From Sambucus nigra (taxonomy: Eukaryota > Streptophyta > Magnoliopsida > Dipsacales > Adoxaceae): 64,000 bases of DNA. Shown here piece by piece: positions 57,762 through 64,000 of the stretch. Under the pieces are notes generated by a model. That model made no database searches, was not told the DNA's origin, and was given only the letters and a program-made list of their open reading frames with translations. The position numbers and the translations under genes are program-made. The stretch covers positions 445,788,219 through 445,852,218 of the forward strand of contig OX422211.1 in assembly GCA_949130495.1 (NCBI GenBank), in the 5' to 3' direction. Every line of letters starts with the position of its first letter. Positions within the stretch are counted from its first letter, which is position 1.

Positions 57762-59021
57762 ATGCCTCCTAGACATCGAGATGCTCCCTCAGGCCATATT
57801 GAGGAGCAGTCGGCCTCGGCATGAGCTCAGAGGGCTTGAGCCAATATACCTCCATTCACTATTGTGAGGTGGGCCACTCCTGTTGAGTTCAAGCACTATT
57901 GCCTGCTAATACTGAATATTCGAGTTGTTGTTAGAGAGAGAATTTTTTAGTATCTAAGTTTAGTCAGTACGATGTTCCATGTTATGTAGCTGGGAATGGA
58001 TGAGATCGTATGTTTGAGGCGTATGGTATTATCTATCCTAACATTGTTCATGAGTTTTTATTTCTTGCCATTCATATGCCTGTAAGGATTCAAATACCTA
58101 TCCGTGGCACCACTATCATCATTACTGATGACCTTATATCTTCCATGCTACAGATTCCTCGCGTCCCTGACGCAGTTTTTCCAGTCGTCCTTACTGATGG
58201 TCCCTCTTCTAAGGAGGTTCTCCATCACTATTTCTGAGAGGTCCCTCAGGCATGCTCCATTATGTATCACTACCAGCTTCCCCCAGCCTTTCGCATGCTT
58301 AATTGGTTTACTTCATCAATAATTTATCCACGGATTAACCATACTCAAATCAGTTTTGATATAGTCTACTTCATGTACGCAGTATCCCAGGGGTGGGACA
58401 TAGACCTTCCCGCCGTACTACTTCAGGTGATGTACAATGTTCCCATCACCAATCGGACTCCTATTCTGATAGCTCTTCCCTATGATATCCTTATTTCTAG
58501 GATTTGCATGTCTGTTGGTGTCCCTATTCTAGAGGATGAGCCTTTCATCAGCAATATTTATGTCATCGATGTTTCCTCTATCTCACGCTTAGATAGACAC
58601 TTACAAGGGGAGTCTAGGGCTAGATCTTCACCTGCTGCAGCCTCTTTTTTTGGTGATGCATGCCTTTTTCAGCCTGCTGTCCACACTGAGCCACCATCAA
58701 TCGACACCTATGATAGTACACACTACTACAGAGAGATAGGAGGGTGATTTGGCTACTATACAGACTCATCTTATTACTCAGGCTAGGATGATAGATGCCA
58801 TCATGGCTTGATTAGATGTAGATGCACATGCCCGTGCTGTTATAGACACTCAGCTGACGGCATACTTTGAGGAGATGTGCCAACGTGAGAAGAGTCATTG
58901 TGCTGGATTCTCTGGGGTAAAACATGACGATGTTGATGATGCTCATGATGCTACCGTTGCTGCTACCGATGATTATGGTGGTGGTAATGATGGTGGTGGT
59001 GATGATATTGCTGCAGTCTAA
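57762..59021 (+). pseudogene. Putative plant-transposon-type protein (PF20167-like), broken
   Basis: Starts MPPRHRDAPSGHIEEQSASA, with two early stops and FTIVRWATPVEFKHYC in the first frame. The main part (58010-58747, one TGA at 58235) shows PIRGTTIIITDDLISSMLQI, then PRVPDAVF, then INHTQISFDIVYFMYAVSQG with WDIDLP, then PYDILISRIC. This is the general layout of the plant 'putative transposon protein' domain found in extra ORFs of plant LTR elements and in many annotated hypothetical genes. After a frameshift near 58745 a Gln/Ala-rich helix and an Asp/Gly-rich tail (DDVDDAHDATVAATDDYGG) end at 59021. Molecular function is unknown. Confidence 0.55.
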
Positions 59022-59045
59022 ATATTTTTTAGACTCTTTTGATGA

Positions 59046-59205
59046 TGTCACCATATTTGTGACAGCTTTTATATTTATCGATGTATTTTGATAATGTCAC
59101 CATATTTGTGACAGCTTTTCTGAGACTCTTTTGATGATAATATTGTTGCAGTCTAAATATTTCTAAGACTCTTTTGATGATGTCACCATATTTGTGATAG
59201 CTATA
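59046..59205. repeat. Three copies of a GTCAC..GTGAC hairpin unit
   Basis: TTTTGAT(G/A)ATGTCACCATA with TTTGTGA(C/T)AGCT occurs at about 59037, 59087 and 59172. GTCAC and GTGAC pair around a CATATTT loop. Confidence 0.7.
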
Positions 59206-59210
59206 ATAGT

Positions 59211-59540
59211 GACTTAACAACGCAAACACTTGTTAAGATTTTTAATAAACTCCACCTATAACGGTGACTTAACAATGAAAACACTTGTTAAGATTTTTTA
59301 ACAAACTCCACCTATAACGGTGACTTAACAACGCAAACACTTGTTAAGATTTTTAATAAACTCCACCTATAATGGTGACTTAACAACGCAAACACTTGTT
59401 AAAATTTTTAATAAACTCCACCTATAACGGTGACTTAACAACAAAAACACTTGTTAAGATTTTTTAACAAACTCCACCTATAACAGTGACTTAACATCGC
59501 AAGCACTTGTTAAGATTTTTTCACAAACTTATTATTTCAC
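59211..59540. repeat. 55-bp tandem array with a hairpin in each unit, six copies
   Basis: Unit starts at 59211, 59266, 59322, 59377, 59432 and 59488 (period 55-56). Each contains CTTAACAA, a 9-nt spacer and TTGTTAAG, an 8-bp inverted repeat; only the last unit has a mismatch (CTTAACAT), and the fourth changes TTGTTAAG to TTGTTAAA. Confidence 0.85.
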
Positions 59541-59554
59541 CTATCTGTTTTCAG

Positions 59555-60319
59555 GTTGCTCGGGAGGATTCTCCACCAGTTCCTTTGCCTATTACCTCGC
59601 CACATCGTGAACCTGTCTTCTCTGAAGAATTGAGTCATAATGATCAAGGTTCCACGACAGGTGCTGCCACAGATAGCGAATCTGGATGCGAGCTTCCTCT
59701 TCTCGACTTGGCTCCTCCCGCCTTCTGCCTGATGGTACTCCAACGTTCTCCCTAAATGCCTGCCAACCATCGTTTGGCCATTGAGCAACTTGTGATACAT
59801 CATCCTGAGACCTTTATGGTGGACTGCCTTCGTTCAAACATCACAGTTATGAGTCATAGGCTCCAAGGCATGGCCATCATTATTGCTAAAATCACCACCA
59901 CTCCAACTGCTAACGTGACCCGACCCCTCCTCAACCAATTCCTAGGTTATCTGAGGGAGTTAGGTCATGACGGGTTTCGTTTTGACTGAATCATCGCACA
60001 CTTAAAGGCTTTAAAGAGCCTGCGGCTGGATAGCCAAAGGGAGATCTTACAAAAACATCAGGAGGATCAGAGGGCCGAGGAAGCCAAGCTGGACGAGCTA
60101 GTACCTCTCCTCGGAGCCATTGACAAGGAGGTGGATTACCTCGAAGAAGCTCTGCGTTTGGCAAAGCTAAAGCGAGAAAAACTTCTTATCGAACGTACGC
60201 AAGCACAGACCAGGTTGGAAGTTTCCGTTAATGCCCAAAGGTCTTGCTTAGAAGCATCTTCGAGCCTTAGTGGAGATTTTTTCTCCTCCCAAGATTTGTG
60301 GTTTATCCTGGATCAATGA
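59555..60319 (+). pseudogene. Antisense ORF (aORF) of the Tat-type element, coiled-coil C-terminal part
   Basis: One frame runs 59555-60319 with two stops (TAA 59753-59755, TGA 59987-59989). An acceptor-like CTATCTGTTTTCAG precedes it, so the upstream exon was probably spliced on. The first part is Pro/Ser/Glu-rich; the last ~110 codons are a charged heptad-like helix (REILQKHQEDQRAEEAKLDE, EALRLAKLKREKLLIERTQA). It lies antisense to, and 3' of, the integrase of the Tat-type element. Tat elements are known to carry antisense extra ORFs there, often plant-mobile-domain proteins with coiled-coil tails. The mobile domain itself is not in the window. Confidence 0.55.
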
Positions 60320-60569
60320 GTTTTTCGTACATATATTTTTTTCGTGTAATTCTTGGGCGATAGATCCCAATTTTGTAATGCCCCAGGTATATGAATGGAA
60401 AAGAGATACTTATTCCCATGCCATTCCTTTGTGCTACAGCTGTTTACATAGATCGTGACATGAAATTCTGTAGTTCTTTCATCTCTTCTTGAATTAAAAT
60501 AAGCATGAAACAAAATGAACTCTTATATTCATATCAGTTAAATACATTGGTGGCCCTAAACGTAATTGC
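60320..60569. other. Spacer between the antisense ORF and integrase
   Basis: The two frames converge here. No other feature is visible. Confidence 0.5.
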
Positions 60570-62083
60570 TTACACGTTATAGATCTTCAACCATTTGTTG
60601 TTAATCTTAAATGGCATGTCCTCTTCAATCTTAGAAATTAAGAAATAACCCGAGTCATGAGCCTCCTTTACGATGAAAGGTCCCTCCCAATTCGCTGCAA
60701 ACTTAGGTAGAGGAAGCCCCCTAATATGTTTAACTGCTGCCTTTAATACAAGATCTCCCTCCACGAATTTCCTTGGTCTCACCAAGTTATCATATGCCCT
60801 GGAGAGCTTCCTCGTATACATTTGAAAGTGTTGCATCACATTATCCCTCTGCTCATCTAACGCTTCCAACTGTACGTGTCTATTCCGAGGGAGCATGCTA
60901 CTTCGTAAGGTGTACCGGGTTGAGGGAACTTCTAGTTCCACTGGAAGGATTGCCTCCGCCCCATAAACAAGTGAGAACAGAGTGTACCCCATGGATTTCC
61001 TCTTGGCCATTCGATAGGCCCATAACACAACTGGAATCTTGTCGTCCCATGATCCTGGGAAGTCCTCCATCACCTTAGCCAGAATATTAACCAATGTTTA
61101 GTTAGTCACTTCGGCTTGACCGTTTCCCTTTGGGTATGCCACCGTTGAAGTATGGTGAACAATAGAGTACTTATCTATGAGCATTGTTATTTCTGAATTA
61201 ACAAAGGGCATCCCGTTATATGAGAAAATAACCTTTCGGATCCCAAAATGATAAATAATGTATTCTCTGATGAAGCTGCTCACTACCCCAGCCGTTTCCC
61301 TTCTGAGTGGTATTGCCTGGGCCACTTTGTGAAACACTCCGTTGTAACTAGTATCCATATCCTCCCCCTCGAAGGAGAATGTATTGCCCCCACCAGGTCA
61401 AACGCCCAAGTGTGAAAAGGGTAAGGCGTTTCCAGAGAATGTAAATCCACCGATAGGGCATGGATCATGTTTTCATGTAGTTGGCAAGCTTTACATTCTC
61501 GAACGAACTCAGCAGCGTCTTTTTCCATTGTTGGCCAATAATACCCCAACGTCATCAATTGATCATACAACCTGTCCCCTCCTATATGAGCTGGATCGTG
61601 TGCTTGTTTGAGGACCTCGGTTTCTTCTTCCTTCGTGATGCAATGCAATGGCCTGTTGAAGTATCCCCTTTGACAGAGCTGCCCCTCCTGGATGTAGAAC
61701 CTTGGAGACCTTCTCTTTAGTCTCACTGCATCAATTTTCTCTGTCGAGACCACTCCATATTTAATGAAGTCAATATAGGATTGCCTCCAGTCGGCCTGAG
61801 TTTCAATGAAATGACATTCAGCTACTTCGAAGAAAAGATGACACTTATCGCACCTCCGTTGTAGCTCCATCGCATCTTGCTTTATTCTAGGCCAGAAATA
61901 TCCCTCTCTTTGAATTCTCCTATACAGAGGCACCTCAGTTGTTTTGCAGTGTTCCTCATGTGTTTTCTTTAACCTTCGCTCTGCTTCTTCTGGGCCAATA
62001 CATCTGGATAACCATCCCCCTGCGTTTCTGAAGTAAAGATTTCCCTGGTTTGTAAAATATTGGGCCAACTCTCTTAGTCCCAT
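60570..62083 (-). pseudogene. Tat-type integrase, broken
   Basis: Would insert element cDNA. Near the start lie two H2C2-like zinc-binding segments: THEEHC...RCDKC (about 61965-61830) and AHDPAHIGG...ECKACQ (about 61570-61450). The core keeps the first Asp (HTWAFDLVGA). A frameshift follows near 61320. The second catalytic Asp is replaced in VIFSYNGMPFVNSE (family: xxDNGxPF). The Glu is kept in YPKGNGQAEVTN. A stop lies at 61095-61097, then VVLWAYRMAKRKSMGYTLFS, LVYGAEAILPVELEVPS and a C-terminal WEGPFIVKEAHDSGYFLI. The lost Asp alone would abolish activity. Confidence 0.85.
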
Positions 62084-62139
62084 TGCCCCTTCGCCAGACT
62101 CCAGTTACTTCCTAATCTCTCCCCTCCAGTCCTCGTCCT

Positions 62140-62610
62140 CCCCCATTGGTAGCATTGATTGCACCACCAAAGGAGTTGTTCTTCGTTGGATCGTGATGAT
62201 AGTTGTATCCCTCCTCATGACCATTTTCTGGGAAATAGTTGCATACGCGTCTGGATGGCGATTCATTATTCTGGGATGTCTCTTGATCTTAGTTTGATGG
62301 AACTGGCTGAGGAGTCTCTGGATGATCGTTCTTTATGGTGCCAGGTTTATGTGCTTCAACGCATATTCTCCGTTTACTTGCTACATCAATAAGTTCGAAT
62401 CACCCTTAATGCAGAGTGAACGAATTCCCCTTCGAAGAGCCTCTAGTAACCCTAGTACCAATGCCTCGTACTCTGCTTTGTTATTGGAACAATGGAAGTC
62501 TAACTTGTAGGAAAGGCAAATCTCTTCCGTTCCTTTCTAAAGAATAACCCCTGCCCCTCCCTTCTTTTATGCCGAAGATCCATTAAACTGCATCGTCCAC
62601 TCCTCCTCAG
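62140..62610 (-). pseudogene. Second (archaeal-type) RNase H of the Tat-type pol, broken
   Basis: Minus strand: TMQFNGSSA (family D-G-S-S; the Asp is Asn here) with a stop right after, then CSNNKAEYEALVLGLLEALR (catalytic Glu kept) and LCIKGDSNLLM (Asp kept), followed by stops and the QNNESPSRRV-like connection to integrase. Presence of this domain places the element in the Tat lineage. Confidence 0.75.
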
Positions 62611-63148
62611 TTGCATCCAGATAATTGGCTTGTAGGTCACCTCCAGGAATGTCTTCCTTAGGTGATTCAAATCTTCCTGAAGGAAATATTGCCAATAGAT
62701 CGGCATATGCTTGGCTTTTGATCGCGCGAGGAACTACACACTTTAAGTCATATTCTGAGAGGATGAGGAACCACCTAGTTGCCCTGCCAATCAATATAGT
62801 TTTTGCCAATAAATACTTAATAGGATCGCATTTAGTTACAGTATGAATTATAAAAGATAGCATATAATGCCTAAGTTTTTGTGCTACAAAGACTAAGGCT
62901 AAACAATTCCTTTCTAAGCTGGTATATCTAATCTCTGGCCCATGTATGATTCTACGGAGGTAGTAGACTGGTCTCTCTTGCCCATAAATTTCCTGGGATA
63001 GTAAAGCTCCGACGTACCTCATGGTAGATGTGAGATATAAATGCAACGTAATTCCTGCCCGGGGGGGAACCATGGTCTGTGGCGAAACCAGCAGCTTCTT
63101 TAACCCAGTAAAAGACTCCTGGTGAACCTCTTCCCACCTAAACTTCAT
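62567..63148 (-). pseudogene. Ty3-type RNase H of the Tat-type pol
   Basis: Open over 193 codons. RPVYYLRRIIHGPEIRYTSL, then ERNCLALVFVAQKLRHYMLS, and DPIKYLLAKTILIGRATRWF with LSEYDL are the conserved segments. It begins in the connection segment FRWEEVHQESFTGLKKLL. A stop (TGA) separates it from the RT frame at 63149-63157. Confidence 0.85.
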
Positions 63149-63154
63149 GCTCTT

Positions 63155-64000
63155 TCACAACAGCTGCATCAGCGGGTGTGTTACTTCGGCTAACCCGGGC
63201 ACAAATCTCCTAAGGTAGGAGACTTTACCGAGGAATATCTTTAACTCCCTCTCCGTTCTAGGACTTGGCATTTCCAAGATCACTCGCTGTTTGTCCTGGT
63301 CCATTTTCACCCCTTGTCGATCAACCACAAAGCCCAAGAATTTCCCACTTGTTACTCCAAAAACACACTTTAATGGGTTCATCCTCAACTTATAATTTCT
63401 ACAACGGGAAAACACCTTCCTCAAATCACTCAAGTGGGACCCTTCCTCCTTCGATTTGATGACCAAGTCGTCCACATAGAATTCTACAAATTTATGAAAG
63501 AAGTTATGAAAAATGGCCATCATCGTTCTCTGGTAAGTCGCCCCAGCGTTCTTGAGGCCGAACGGCATCACCCTGTACATGAAGTTACCCAACAGGGTTC
63601 TGAATGTCGTTTTCTCTACGTCCGAGGGGTCCATCTTGATCTGATTATACTCCACATACCCATCCATGAAGCTATACCTTTCATGACCAGTCGTTGCGTC
63701 TATCAGGCTATCGATGGAGGGTAGATGGAACTCATCTTTTGGACAAGCTCTATTCAAATCTCTGAAGTCCACAGAGATCCTTATCTAGTTTTTGTTCTTC
63801 TTTCCTACTGGGATAATACTGGATAGCCAGAGTGGGTGTTGTATCGGTACAATGAACCCTGCCATTAGCAGGCATTGGACCTCTTCTTTAATCTTCAAAT
63901 CCATCTCGGGCTTGTACATTCTCGTTACCTATTTCATTGGAATAGGTGAAGGCATTACGTTCAGCCTGTGACAGCTTACTTCCTTATCTAGTCCTTCCAT
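63155..64000 (-). pseudogene. Reverse transcriptase of the Tat-type pol, one stop near the N-terminal side
   Basis: Open from 63772 to 63155: MDFRDLNRACPKDEFHLPSI, VMPFGLKNAGATYQRTMMAI, and the catalytic FYVDDLVIKSK, followed by the thumb YLRRFVPGLAEVTHPLMQLL. Upstream of 63772 the same frame continues with SSIIPVGKKNKN, a TAG at about 63785-63787 (family: Trp or Gly here), and IKEEVQCLLMAGFIVP, so the annotated start Met is internal. All three catalytic Asp positions look intact. The domain start lies near 63950. Confidence 0.85.

Larger units (their letters stand above)
60570..64000 (-). mobile_element. Tat-type Ty3/gypsy retrotransposon, pol part, runs off the window
   Basis: Minus strand: RT, RNase H, second RNase H, integrase in the Tat order. 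The pol is far better preserved than the Ogre-like one at 23650-34845 but carries at least four stops and one frameshift. The 5' half (gag, protease, LTR) lies beyond position 64000. On the 3' side the antisense ORF is present, but no LTR was found before the hairpin array, so the 3' end seems truncated. Confidence 0.85.

Noticed and set aside
59211..59540. Regular repeats and spacers resembling a CRISPR array
   Set aside because: Units are continuous tandem repeats without unique spacers, and the sequence is a plant genome.

Overview
The window is plant nuclear DNA, most likely from an angiosperm with a large, repeat-rich genome. It is A+T-rich and has no bacterial-style gene spacing. Nearly everything recognisable is a plant LTR retrotransposon or a fragment of one: Ty1/copia relics of Ale-like and SIRE-like type, Ty3/gypsy Tat/Ogre-type pol relics, Tekay/Del-like non-coding elements, and a tRNA-Asp-primed Athila-like element. 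There is also one LINE 3' end, one hAT-type element and one broken NLR resistance-gene fragment. I found no intact host gene, tRNA, rRNA or CRISPR array. Lineage names rest on motifs read by eye, because no search could be run.

Layout, left to right. 277-2760 is a decayed Ale-like copia pol, cut by a minus-strand Tekay-like element (2761-5352) that keeps one LTR, part of the other, a PBS and almost no interior. About 5800-7060 is a Tat-type LTR, leader and gag start. 9358-10028 is an LRR fragment of an NLR gene, possibly with a further exon at 10319-10518. 11110-19153 is a non-coding Tekay-like element with a 3.7-kb 5' LTR. Its truncated 3' LTR joins, at a 17-bp tandem duplication, the 3' end of an Athila-like element (about 19154-20955). 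21789-22096 is a short LTR with its PBS. 23650-34845 is a decayed minus-strand Ogre-like pol, split by a LINE tail and a copia-type LTR. 35663-42338 is a second Tekay-like element with target-site duplication CCCAT. 43037-44180 is a non-autonomous hAT-type element. 45420-46230 is a degenerate ~170-bp tandem repeat.

46406-52751 is a complete Athila-like element with TSD GTCGA. It carries only one unknown acidic reading frame and sits inside a 48-bp minisatellite that resumes at 52752-53215. 53584-55578 is a SIRE-like LTR and a gag-only region. 57762-59021 is a decayed plant-transposon-type ORF. 59046-59540 is an array of small hairpins. 59555-60319 is a coiled-coil reading frame antisense to the Tat-type pol that fills 60570-64000 and runs off the right edge.

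The elements do not form a pathway. They are layers of nested insertion, and the boundaries give a relative order. Three kinds of structure are not explained by the usual element anatomy. First, paired palindrome clusters (GGTCGACC, GATCGATC, GTCGTT..AACGAC types) recur in the LTRs of several unrelated families. Second, a ~120-bp module with a conserved small hairpin occurs five times across two Tekay-like elements. Third, a 130-bp tandem module in one LTR has hairpin arms that change in a compensatory way.
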